Origin: Nannocystis punicea
GTDB lineage: Bacteria; Myxococcota_A; Polyangia; Nannocystales; Nannocystaceae
Direction of reading: 5' to 3'
Assembly (NCBI RefSeq): GCF_026965555.1
Contig: NZ_CP114040.1
Span: 3,844,001 to 3,908,000 of the forward strand
DNA length: 64,000 nucleotides
Of the stretch, positions 8,541 to 16,681 are shown in pieces. How positions within the stretch are numbered: position 1 is the stretch's first letter; each line of letters opens with the position of its first letter. Under the pieces are notes generated by a model that was given only the letters and a program-made list of their open reading frames with translations, was not told the DNA's origin and made no database searches. The position numbers were made by a program, and so were the translations under genes.

Positions 8541-10531
8541 GCTCCACCTCGTTCGCCGGGCGAACGCTCGCGGATGCCCGCGTGCCGGAGCGCGTCGCGA
8601 ATGCGGTTGATGGCCAGCTCGCGCGACAGGTGCTCCTTGGAGAGGATCGCCTCGGTGCTCTCCGCCAGCCGCTGCCGCTCCTCCACCGGGAGAGCGTGCG
8701 AGGTGACGATGATGACGGGGATCGGGCGAGTGCGCGGGTCGGCCTTGAGCTGATCGATGACGTCGAACGCGGTCATGTTCTCGAGCAGGAAGTCGAGCAA
8801 GATGACGTCGGGGCGCTCGCTGCGGGCCAGCTGGACGCCGGTGGAGCCGTCGGCGGCCTCCAGCAATTGATACGGCGTCGACTCGAGGAACTTCTTGATC
8901 AGGTAGCGCGCGGCCGGCTCGTCGTCGACGACGAGGACCTTGGCGCCGCGGCCGGCGGCCAGGGTCTGCAGCTTGCGGATCAGCTTGTCCTCGTCGACCG
9001 GCTTGAGCCAGAACTCGTCGGCGCCGAGGGCCCGCGCCCGCGACTCGCGGTTCATCACCGTGCACACCAGCACCGGGATGTCGTTGGTGGCCGGGTCGCG
9101 CTTGACGTCGGCGAGGAAGGTCCAGGTGTCCTCGCGCTCGAGCATGACGTCGAGCAGGATCGCCGAGGGCCGCACCGTCTTGAGGATCGTCCGCGCGTCC
9201 TCGGTGGTGCGCGCCGGCAGCACCTGGAAGCCGGCCATCGACAGGTAGCGCTCGTAGACGAACACCGAGGTGCGGTCGTCCTCGACCACCAGCACCGGCG
9301 CGCGGGTCGGGTCGGGCGTGCGCGCGGCGAGCTCGAGCTGGCGGAACGCGTCGATCTCGGCGTGCTCCAGCGGGATGGTGAGGCAGAAGCTCGAGCCGAC
9401 GCCGGGCGTGCTCTCGAGCTCGATGCGGCCGCCGAGCGCCCCGGCCAGCTTCCGGGCCAGCGGCAGGCCGAGGCCGGTGCCGGTCGCGGCGTGCTGGAGG
9501 GCGCCGTCGATCTGCACGAACTCCTCGAAGACCCGCGCCTGATCCTCGGGCGCGATGCCGATGCCGGTGTCCTCGACGACCACGCGCAGGTCGTCGCCGT
9601 CCACGAGCCGCGCGGACACGCGGACCACGCCGCGCTCGGTGAACTTCAGCGCGTTGGCGATGAGGTTGCGGAGGATCTGCCCGAGCTTGCCCTGGTCGGT
9701 CTCGAGCTCGACCTCGGGCGCCGGCTCGAACACCAGCTCGACTGCCTTCTCGTCGCGCACCAGCGGGCGCATGGTGCCGCGCAGCGCCGCCCAGAAGTCG
9801 CGCAGGGCGAAGCGGGCGGCCCGGATCGGCAGGTTGCCGGCGTCGAGGCGCGACAGGTCGAGCATGTCATTGATCATCCGCGACAGCTCCTCGGCCGAGT
9901 CGCGGATGAAGGCGACCTGGGTCTGCTGCTCCTCGTTGAGCGGGCCGTCGGAGGCCGACAGGAGCAGGCGCGACAGGCCGAGGATCGAGTGCAGCGGGGT
10001 GCGGAACTCGTGGCTGACGCCGGCGACCAGGCGGCTCTTGATCTCGGCCGAGGTGCGCAGGCGATCGGCGTGTTGCTCGAGCTCGGCGTGCAGCGCCCGG
10101 ATCGCCTTGTTCGACTCCTCGAGCCTGGTCTTCTGCCGCGCGAGCTGGCGGTTGAGGGTGACGATCTCGTGGACGGAGCGGGCGGCCTCGTGGAGCGAGT
10201 CGGCGTAGTCCTGCGACAGGAGGCTGCCGAGCAGGGCGACGCGACCGTCGACCGGCCGCGCCGAGAACGACACGGTGACCGGCTTGCCGCCGAGCACGAG
10301 CGCGACCTCCCACGCGGTCACCGGCTCCTCGGCCGCCTTGCGCAGCAGGTCGGTCCACTTGTCCTCGCAGCCGGGCACGACCGCCGCGCCGAGGTTGGTC
10401 GCCGCTCGCAGGCCGTGCTGCTGGGCTCGCGAGTCCGCCCAGTCGATGCGGCCGTCGTGCGTCACGATCAGCGCGAGCTCGCGGCTGAGCGCTTCGAACG
10501 TGGCTTCGAGTGTGGAGGGCGTCGCGTGCAT
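8537..10531 (-). CDS. hybrid sensor histidine kinase, PAS-like-HisKA-HATPase-REC-REC
   Basis: 664 residues from ATG 10531; a longer frame exists but would run into the divergent promoter region. Residues about 1-130 form a PAS-like input domain (TLEATFEALSRELALIVTHDGRIDWAD). A coiled-coil linker (NRQLARQKTRLEESNKAIRALHAELEQHADRL) leads to the H-box VAGVSHEFRTPLHSI. The ATPase domain has IGIAPEDQ and TGTGLGLPLARKLAG. Two tandem receivers end the protein (AILLDVMLEREDTW and VILLDFLLENMTAF). It is cytoplasmic with no membrane helix. It is divergent from the haem-oxygenase/B12-sensor operon, with which it shares a 126-nt upstream region, which suggests a common signalling function. It is coupled to the downstream kinase. 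Confidence 0.9.
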   Translation of the reverse strand: MHATPSTLEATFEALSRELALIVTHDGRIDWADSRAQQHGLRAATNLGAAVVPGCEDKWTDLLRKAAEEPVTAWEVALVLGGKPVTVSFSARPVDGRVALLGSLLSQDYADSLHEAARSVHEIVTLNRQLARQKTRLEESNKAIRALHAELEQHADRLRTSAEIKSRLVAGVSHEFRTPLHSILGLSRLLLSASDGPLNEEQQTQVAFIRDSAEELSRMINDMLDLSRLDAGNLPIRAARFALRDFWAALRGTMRPLVRDEKAVELVFEPAPEVELETDQGKLGQILRNLIANALKFTERGVVRVSARLVDGDDLRVVVEDTGIGIAPEDQARVFEEFVQIDGALQHAATGTGLGLPLARKLAGALGGRIELESTPGVGSSFCLTIPLEHAEIDAFRQLELAARTPDPTRAPVLVVEDDRTSVFVYERYLSMAGFQVLPARTTEDARTILKTVRPSAILLDVMLEREDTWTFLADVKRDPATNDIPVLVCTVMNRESRARALGADEFWLKPVDEDKLIRKLQTLAAGRGAKVLVVDDEPAARYLIKKFLESTPYQLLEAADGSTGVQLARSERPDVILLDFLLENMTAFDVIDQLKADPRTRPIPVIIVTSHALPVEERQRLAESTEAILSKEHLSRELAINRIRDALRHAGIRERSPGERGGA

Positions 10532-10657
10532 ACGGCTGAGCGCGGAGGCTCTCCCCTGTTTGGCCCATACACAGGCTCGCGTCGACCCACGAGGGAAAAA
10601 TGTTAGGTAAGTCACCCTCGGCTTGACCCGGCGCCGAGAGCGGAGCACGGTGGGATC

Positions 10658-11272
10658 GTGATCGCCGGCCGCGAACCACTTCGCCGGCTCAAGGAAGACA
10701 CGGCCGATCTCCACCAGCAGGCGGAGGTCCACGTGCGAATCCTCGACGCCGACGCGACGCTCACCGACTACCGCCACTACCTGGCGGCGATGCTCGGCTA
10801 CCACGAGTCCGTGGAGGAGCTGCTGGCGGCGCACGAGGGTCTGCGCGCGGTCGGCTTCGACGCACCGCGGCGGCGCAAGTCGCCCATGCTCGCGGCCGAT
10901 CTCGGGGCCCTGGGCGAAGACCCCAGGGCGGTCCCGCGATGCGGTGCGCTGCCGCGGGCGACCTCTCTGGCGCGCGCTCTCGGGGTCGCCTACGTGATCG
11001 AGGGTTCGACGCTCGGCGGCCGCTACATCCTCGCCAAGCTGCCGCCGCCGCTCGCCGCGCTGCGCGGCCAGGCGACGGCGTTCCTGGCCGGCTACGGCGC
11101 CGAGACGGGCGCGTACTGGCGGGCCTTCGCGGCGATCGTCGCGAGCGCCGTGGTCACGCCGGCCGACGAGGCCGAGGCGGTGGCCGGGGCCCGCGAGACG
11201 TTCGAGCGCTTGATCGGCTGGCTGGCCCCGCGGACGCGGGCGGCCGGGGCTTTGTGGCGGGAGGCGTCATGA
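10658..11272 (+). CDS. haem oxygenase (biliverdin-producing)
   Basis: 204 residues from a GTG. The proximal haem ligand is His19 in a DLHQQAE context near the N-terminus. The distal-helix signature YVIEGSTLGGRYI is present around residue 112, as in bacterial HmuO/BphO-type haem oxygenases. The enzyme opens haem to biliverdin, CO and iron, and biliverdin is the chromophore of bacterial phytochromes. It is first in a tightly coupled three-gene operon: its TGA overlaps the ATG of the B12-domain gene (ATGA). A light-sensing or tetrapyrrole role is therefore likely, rather than iron acquisition alone; no iron-transport genes are nearby. Confidence 0.8.
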   Translation: MIAGREPLRRLKEDTADLHQQAEVHVRILDADATLTDYRHYLAAMLGYHESVEELLAAHEGLRAVGFDAPRRRKSPMLAADLGALGEDPRAVPRCGALPRATSLARALGVAYVIEGSTLGGRYILAKLPPPLAALRGQATAFLAGYGAETGAYWRAFAAIVASAVVTPADEAEAVAGARETFERLIGWLAPRTRAAGALWREAS

Positions 11273-11922
11273 CCCCGGCGCTGCAGCAGCTGCGCGAGTG
11301 TTACCTGCGGGCCCAGCTGGCGGGCGACCGCCGCGAGGCCGTGCGATTGGTGCTCGAGGACGGCCTCGGCGCCGGGGCGCAGATCGACGAGCTGCAGACG
11401 CACGTCATCCGCGCGGCGCAGGACGAGATCGGCCGGCTGTGGCAGCTGAACCGCGTCAGCATCGCCCAGGAGCACATGGCGACCGCGATCTCGCATATCT
11501 CTCTGGCGGCGCTGTTCGAGCGCGCCACGCCGAAGGCGGCGCTCGGCAAGACCGTGGTGCTCGCGTGCGTCGAGGGCGAGCTGCACGAGCTGCCGGCGCG
11601 CATGGTCGCCGACGCGCTCGAGCTCGAGGGCTTCGACGTGCGCTACCTGGGCGCCAACGTGCCGACCGATGATCTCGTGGCGGTGATCCGCGACGAGCAG
11701 CCGGATCTGATCGGCCTGTCGGTGACGATGAGCTTCAACGTGCCGGCGCTGCGGGCCGCCGTCGCCCGCGTGCGCGAGGTCAGCGACCGACCGGTGTTCA
11801 TCGGCGGGCACGCGACCCGCTGGTCGCCCGGCCTCGCGCGCGAGCTCGACGTGGCGCAGGCGGGTGACAGCGCGGCCGAGCTGGTGGCGACTGCGCGCCG
11901 CCTGGTGGAGGTCGAGCCGTGA
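11269..11922 (+). CDS. stand-alone CarH-type cobalamin-binding photosensor domain
   Basis: 217 residues. The N-terminal four-helix bundle carries the Wx9EH motif of B12 photoreceptors (W58, E68, H69 in EIGRLW...IAQEHM). The Rossmann-like B12 domain has VEGELHELPARM with the candidate lower ligand H106, followed by the VRYLGANVPTDDLV and IGLSVTM segments usual for B12 domains. CarH and LitR proteins have the same two domains but also an N-terminal MerR DNA-binding domain, which is missing here. The protein therefore probably signals by protein-protein contact, for example to the divergent kinases. It overlaps both neighbours by 4 nt. Confidence 0.8.
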   Translation: MTPALQQLRECYLRAQLAGDRREAVRLVLEDGLGAGAQIDELQTHVIRAAQDEIGRLWQLNRVSIAQEHMATAISHISLAALFERATPKAALGKTVVLACVEGELHELPARMVADALELEGFDVRYLGANVPTDDLVAVIRDEQPDLIGLSVTMSFNVPALRAAVARVREVSDRPVFIGGHATRWSPGLARELDVAQAGDSAAELVATARRLVEVEP

Positions 11923-12629
11923 ACCGCCACGAGGCCCTGATCGGCCAGCTCGAGGCGGCCCGCGATCGCCTGACCGAGCGCGTGCTCGAGGAGATGTACG
12001 CCGACCCGTTCTGGCGCGAGCGCTTCGGCGAGCGCGCCGACAAGCACGGCCGCCAGGACGGTCGCTTCCACGTGCAGTACCTGCAGCAGGCGCTGGCCGA
12101 GGGTGACCCCGCGGTGCTGCAGAACTACGCGCGGTGGTTGCAACAGGTGCTCACGGCCCGCGGCATGTGCACGCTGCACCTCGCCGAGAACTTCGAGCGC
12201 CTGGCCATCGCCATCAGCCACGAGCCGTGGGCCGATCGGCAGGCCGCGGTCGATCTGCTGCGGGCCGCCAAGGCGGCGCTCGCGTACAGCGACGGGCTGG
12301 CCGGCGAGGTCCAGCACCGCTGCGACACGATCGTCCTGGGGGCGGCGGTGGCGCTGGCGGGGGCCGGCGACGACGAGCCCCTGCAGGTCGCGGAGCTCGC
12401 CACTCTGGTGTCGTACTGCGCCGACGCGCTGGCGCTGGCCTCGCCGCAGGTGCTGGCGAACCACGTGGCCTGGCTCGGGAGCTACTTCGACCGCCACGGC
12501 CTCCCGCGGGCGCGGCTGGTCCGCCGCCTCGAGGCGATCCGCACCGCCTTCGAGCAGCAGCTCCCCGGTCGGGCGGCGCTCATCGAGCTGTTCGAGCCGG
12601 CGCTGGCGGCGGCGAACCGCAGCGATTGA
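11919..12629 (+). CDS. helical protein of unknown function, third gene of the haem oxygenase-B12 operon
   Basis: 236 residues starting at a GTG that overlaps the stop codon of the B12-sensor gene (GTGA). It is predicted almost entirely alpha-helical, with repeated Leu/Ala/Arg heptad-like stretches (RDRLTERVLEEMYADPFW, YARWLQQVLTARGM, LANHVAWLGSYFDRHG) and no membrane helix or signal peptide. Several His residues (KHGRQDGRFHV) could bind metal or cofactor. I do not recognise the family. Strict coupling to the cobalamin sensor suggests it is a binding partner or output subunit. Confidence 0.75.
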   Translation: MNRHEALIGQLEAARDRLTERVLEEMYADPFWRERFGERADKHGRQDGRFHVQYLQQALAEGDPAVLQNYARWLQQVLTARGMCTLHLAENFERLAIAISHEPWADRQAAVDLLRAAKAALAYSDGLAGEVQHRCDTIVLGAAVALAGAGDDEPLQVAELATLVSYCADALALASPQVLANHVAWLGSYFDRHGLPRARLVRRLEAIRTAFEQQLPGRAALIELFEPALAAANRSD

Positions 12630-12636
12630 TGTGGAT

Positions 12637-12670
12637 GATGGGACATGTTCGTGAGGACATGTCTGATTCG
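12637..12670. repeat. 14-bp-phased repeat pair after the B12-sensor operon
   Basis: Two adjacent 14-nt units, GGGACATGTTCGTG and AGGACATGTCTGAT, begin shortly after the stop codon of the helical-protein gene. They belong to the window-wide GGACATGTCC family. Confidence 0.75.
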
Positions 12671-12802
12671 CCATGCACGCCGGGTCGACGCGCGACGGCG
12701 GGGGCTCCCGGGACCCGGGCGGGGTCTGCGAGGGAGGCCTGTCGTCGCCATGGGTCGCCCGACGCCTACGCGAGAGCAGCGTGACGTGATAAGAGGGACG
12801 TC

Positions 12803-13321
12803 ATGGGCTCGGACGCGCCTTCGATTCGACACGCACGACCGGAGGACGCTCCGGGGCTCGCGGCCGCCGAGCGGGCGATCGCGCGCGTGCCGGGGATGCT
12901 GGCGTCGAGGCCCGAAGAGATCGACGACGACGCGGTTCGAAGGATGATCGTCGACCTCGAGGAGCGCGGCCGCGGCATCTATCTCGTCGCCGAACGCGCG
13001 GGCACGATCGTCGGGCACGCGCTCCTGGAGCCGCTCTCGCTGGCGGTGACGGCACACGTGGTCCGCCTGACGATCGCCGTGCACGAAGGGCACCAGAGCC
13101 AGGGCGTCGGGAGGGCCCTCATGAACGAGCTCCTGCGCTGGGCGCGGTCGGACCCTCGCGTCGAAAAGGTCGAGCTCCAGGTGCGCTCGTCGAACGATCG
13201 CGCGCTCGCGCTGTATCGATCGCTCGGGTTCGTCGAAGAGGGGCGCAAGACGCGGCGCTTGAAGATCGGGCCGAACGCGTACATCGACGACGTCTACATG
13301 GCGCTGTGGGTCGGTCCGTAG
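12803..13321 (+). CDS. GNAT-family N-acetyltransferase
   Basis: 172 residues. The acetyl-CoA-binding motif A is clear: VRLTIAVHEGHQSQGVGRALMNELLRWA (the Q-x-x-G-x-G/A loop). Motif B is seen in NDRALALYRSLGFVEEG, and the C-terminal YIDDVYMALWV strand completes the fold. The substrate cannot be read from sequence; the RRLKIGPNAYIDD end resembles protein N-terminal or small-molecule acetyltransferases. A GAGGGA ribosome-binding site lies just upstream of the ATG. It is convergent with the small TSP3 protein gene. Confidence 0.85.
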   Translation: MGSDAPSIRHARPEDAPGLAAAERAIARVPGMLASRPEEIDDDAVRRMIVDLEERGRGIYLVAERAGTIVGHALLEPLSLAVTAHVVRLTIAVHEGHQSQGVGRALMNELLRWARSDPRVEKVELQVRSSNDRALALYRSLGFVEEGRKTRRLKIGPNAYIDDVYMALWVGP

Positions 13322-13426
13322 CGCGTCGACGTCGGTGCGTCGCGAGCCGGTCCAGGGCCCTTGAATTCGCTTCCTCGCGCGGTGCGGCGCGACAGGCTGC
13401 GGGGCCGCCGTCATCACTGTTCGGCC

Positions 13427-13717
13427 TCAGCCGGGGCAACCGTCCTCGTCGTTCTTGCCGTCGATCGTCTCCGGGTGCAGCGGGCACTTGTCGTCGGTGC
13501 CGTGGATCCCGTCCCGATCGGGGTCGGTGTCCTTGCATGCATCGTGGGTGCAAAGGACGGATTCGGCGGGAGGGTCCACGGTCGCCGGCGCGCTCGCGGC
13601 GGGAGCGACCGGCGCTGCGGGAGGACGCGCGGCCTCCTGGGGGGCGCGGGCACAGGCGGCGAACGCGAACCCGAGCGCCAGCTCGACGAGGATGTTGCGA
13701 CGGGGACAATGGTTCAT
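13427..13717 (-). CDS. small secreted protein with thrombospondin type 3-like calcium repeat
   Basis: 96 residues. An N-terminal signal-like segment (ILVELALGFAFAACA) is followed by a Pro/Ala-rich linker. The C-terminal half is Asp-rich, KDTDPDRDGIHGTDD followed by CPLHPETIDG, like the TSP3 repeats that precede OmpA-like domains; here no OmpA domain follows. It is probably exported and calcium-binding. The 'FAACA' could serve as a lipobox. A TACTCT hexamer lies 10 nt upstream of the ATG (13728-13733), with no Shine-Dalgarno. Confidence 0.6.
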   Translation of the reverse strand: MNHCPRRNILVELALGFAFAACARAPQEAARPPAAPVAPAASAPATVDPPAESVLCTHDACKDTDPDRDGIHGTDDKCPLHPETIDGKNDEDGCPG

Positions 13718-14222
13718 GGCCGGTTCCAGAGTACCGAGCCCGGCGCGTTCGATCGATCTCGGCGGCGGGGTTCCTGCGTTCGGTGGAGAGCCGGGCGCAC
13801 GTCACGGTCAGGCGCGTGACGACACGCTGAAGCGAGTCCATTCGCGGCCGCTCCATTGCGCGGTCTGTCTCACTGTGCTGATTCCGCGAGACATTCCATT
13901 GGGCGGCGCGCTTGTTCGTCGATGGGGCCGAGGGGCCCGACACGTTCGTCGACCTCGGGCCGGGACCTCCCGACCGCGAGCACCGCGACGCCCGTCGAGG
14001 CGCGGCCCGGCCGTTCGGCGCCCCCGAACCTCGCCTGGATCTCGCGTGAGGAACCGAGGCATGGGGGGCGCCGGGCGGCCTGCTCGCGGCCGTCCGGCCG
14101 CGCCCGGGGGTCGATGCACGGGAGCTCGCGGCGTCGGCCGCCGCCTCGCAGCGATGGCAGCCCGGGCCGGCGAGGGCGCCGCGCTTGCGCCGCTCTGCGG
14201 CGGCGCGTTAGCCTGGCGGGCG
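13718..14222. other. divergent intergenic region with two start-proximal -10 elements
   Basis: About 505 bp between divergent genes. The minus-strand TACTCT (13728-13733) and plus-strand TAGCCT (14209-14214) each lie 8-10 nt from a start codon. Between them I see no convincing gene; open frames there are GC-driven. No repeat array is present. Confidence 0.5.
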
Positions 14223-16676
14223 ATGTTGCGCAAGCTCGCCGTCCTCGCGCTCGCTCCGCTGTTCGCCTGCGGTTCGACCACCGCCACCACCACCGAGACG
14301 GACGGCTCGAGCTCGACCGGCGACAGCGACACCGCGGGGACCACCGGTGAGCCGGCGTATCGAGCGACGATCCGCCGCACCAGCTTCGGCGTCGCCCACG
14401 TCCTGGCCGACGACCTCGGCAGCGCGCTGTTCGGCCAGGCCTATGCGTTCGCGCAGGACCACGCGTGCACTCTGGCCGATCAGATCGTCAAGGTCCGCTC
14501 CGAGCGCGCCAAGTACTTCGGCCGCGGCAGCGGCGACGCGCACCTGACCAGCGACTTCGCCTATCAGGCGCTCGAGGTCGGGCTGCGGGCGCAGCGGATG
14601 TGGGACGCGGCGCCGGCCGAGGTCCAGACCGCGATCGAGGGCTACGCCGCGGGGTACAATCAATACCTGCGCGACACGCCGCCGGGCGAGCTGCCGTCCG
14701 ACTGCGCCGGAGCGCCGTGGGTGAAGGAGATCGAGGCGCTCGATCTGGTCCGCTACTACGTCGACCTCGGCCTGCTCGGCAGCGGCAATCAATTGGTCGG
14801 TTACATCGGCACTGCGCAGCCCCCCGGGGTGCCGTCGAGGATGCCCGGCGGGCCGCTCGCGGGCCTCGGCACGCTGACGAGCGGCGGCTTCGGCAGCAAC
14901 GGCTGGGCCCTCGGCGCCGACAAGACCGCGAGCGGCGGCGGCATCGTCGTCGCCAACCCGCACTTCCCGTGGACCGGCGAGCTCAAGCTGTGGGAGAGCC
15001 ACCTGACCGTGCCGGACGAGCTCAACATCTACGGCGTCGGCCTGATGGGCGTGCCCGGGGTGCTGATCGGCTTCAACGACGAGCTCGGGTGGACGCACAC
15101 CTTCTCGGCGGGCACGCGCTTCACGTTCTACAAGCTGACCCTCGACCCGAACGACCCGACCGCCTACCTGTACGATGGGACATCCCGGCCGATGACCGCC
15201 AAGACCTTCGAGGTCGAGGTCGCGGGCGAGGGCAAGGTGTCGCGCACGCTGTGGTACAGCCACTACGGGCCGATGCTCAACGTCGACCCGATCGGCTGGT
15301 CGACCGACGTCGCGCTGACCTACCGCGACGCCAACATCGAGAACCCGCGGCTCATCGAGCAGTTCCTCGGCATGGACCGGGCCAAGAGCCTCGATGAATT
15401 CAAGCAGGTGTATCAGACGGTGCAGGGCATCCCGTGGGTGAACACCATGGCCGCCGACAAGCACGGCGACGCGTGGTACGCCGACGCCTCGGCGACCGCG
15501 CAGATCAGCGACGCCGCGATCGCCGGCTGGCAGGCGGCGATCGAGGACGACTTCCTCACCGGCCTCCTGTATCAGCAGGGCGGCCTGGTGGTGCTCGACG
15601 GCAGCGACTCGACCTACGAGTGGCAGGACAGCGGAGACGCGCGCGCGCCGGGGCTGGTGCCGTTCTCGGGCGTGCCGCAGCTCGCCCGCCGCGACTTCGT
15701 GTTCAACGCCAACGACTCGTACTGGCTGGCCAACCCGGCCGAGCCGCTCGAGGGCTTCTCGCCGCTGCACGGGTCCGAGCGCGCGCCGCAGTCGCCGCGC
15801 ACGCGGATCAACGCGATGCTGCTGCAGAACGACCCGCGCTTCCCGGTGGCCGGCGACGACGGCAAGTTCTCGCTGACCGAGGTCAAGGCGGCGATCCAGG
15901 GCAATCATTCGCTGACCGCCGACCTCGTCCTCGACGACCTGCTGCAGCGCTGCGACGCGCAGCACCTGATCGAGGTCGCCGGCGCCACCGTCGACCTGCG
16001 CACGATCTGCGAATTGCTCGGCGCGTGGGACCGCCGCTTCAACCCCGACAGCGTCGGCGCGGTGCTGTTCCGCGAGTACCTGGCGGCCTACGGCGCCGAC
16101 TCGGTGCTCGACCGCGGCTCGCTGTTCAACGCGCCGTTCGACCCCGAGGACCCGGTCCACACGCCGCACACGCTCAAGGCCCCGGCCGAGGGCCAGGTCG
16201 ACGGCGCCCTGGTGGCGCTCGGCGAGGCGGTGATCAACCTCAAGACCGCCGGCGTGCCGCTGTCGGCCCCGCTCAAGCAATTGCAGCGAGCGCCGCGCGG
16301 GAGCGTCGAGATCGGGGTGCACGGCGGGTTCGCCAAGGAGGGCATCGCCAACGTGGTCGGCTACAACGCGGGCCTCAACTCGACGCTGCTGCCCAAGGTC
16401 TACCGGCCGGAGACGGTCGACGGCACCGCGGGTCTGACGGAGCGCGGCTACGTGGTCAACTACGGCTCCTCGTTCGTGATGGCGGTCGAGTTCGGGCCCG
16501 ACGGGCCGCAGGGCGAGGCGTTCCTGACCTACTCGCAGTCGGAGGACCCGCGCTCGCCGCACTTCCGCGACCAGACCGAGCTGTTCTCGCGCAAGGAGTG
16601 GCGCCCGCTGCTGTTCCGCGAGGCCGACATCGCCGCCGACCCCAACCTGCACGAGACCGTGGTCGAGGGCGGGTGA
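14223..16676 (+). CDS. penicillin acylase / PvdQ-like Ntn-hydrolase lipoprotein
   Basis: 817 residues. A signal peptide ends in the lipobox LFAC (Cys16), followed by a Thr/Ser-rich linker (to about residue 43). The alpha-chain region runs to about 224, and the self-processing nucleophile is Ser225 in GGFGSNGWALGAD. The family's ANPHFPW follows at about 244, close to PvdQ-type N-acyl-homoserine-lactone acylases and aculeacin acylase. The usual downstream Asn/Arg region (GGFAKEGIANVVGYNAGLN) is present. It should be exported, anchored to a membrane and autocatalytically cleaved to hydrolyse amide-linked acyl groups; quorum-signal, lipopeptide or antibiotic substrates are possible. TAGCCT at 14209-14214 sits 8 nt before the ATG. 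The next gene overlaps its stop. Confidence 0.85.
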   Translation: MLRKLAVLALAPLFACGSTTATTTETDGSSSTGDSDTAGTTGEPAYRATIRRTSFGVAHVLADDLGSALFGQAYAFAQDHACTLADQIVKVRSERAKYFGRGSGDAHLTSDFAYQALEVGLRAQRMWDAAPAEVQTAIEGYAAGYNQYLRDTPPGELPSDCAGAPWVKEIEALDLVRYYVDLGLLGSGNQLVGYIGTAQPPGVPSRMPGGPLAGLGTLTSGGFGSNGWALGADKTASGGGIVVANPHFPWTGELKLWESHLTVPDELNIYGVGLMGVPGVLIGFNDELGWTHTFSAGTRFTFYKLTLDPNDPTAYLYDGTSRPMTAKTFEVEVAGEGKVSRTLWYSHYGPMLNVDPIGWSTDVALTYRDANIENPRLIEQFLGMDRAKSLDEFKQVYQTVQGIPWVNTMAADKHGDAWYADASATAQISDAAIAGWQAAIEDDFLTGLLYQQGGLVVLDGSDSTYEWQDSGDARAPGLVPFSGVPQLARRDFVFNANDSYWLANPAEPLEGFSPLHGSERAPQSPRTRINAMLLQNDPRFPVAGDDGKFSLTEVKAAIQGNHSLTADLVLDDLLQRCDAQHLIEVAGATVDLRTICELLGAWDRRFNPDSVGAVLFREYLAAYGADSVLDRGSLFNAPFDPEDPVHTPHTLKAPAEGQVDGALVALGEAVINLKTAGVPLSAPLKQLQRAPRGSVEIGVHGGFAKEGIANVVGYNAGLNSTLLPKVYRPETVDGTAGLTERGYVVNYGSSFVMAVEFGPDGPQGEAFLTYSQSEDPRSPHFRDQTELFSRKEWRPLLFREADIAADPNLHETVVEGG

Positions 16677-16681
16677 CGCCG

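Noticed and set aside
14208..16652. Long antisense open frame across the acylase gene
   Set aside because: Composition is that of a GC-rich shadow frame (Arg/Ala/Val/Asp/His); the sense strand carries clear family motifs.
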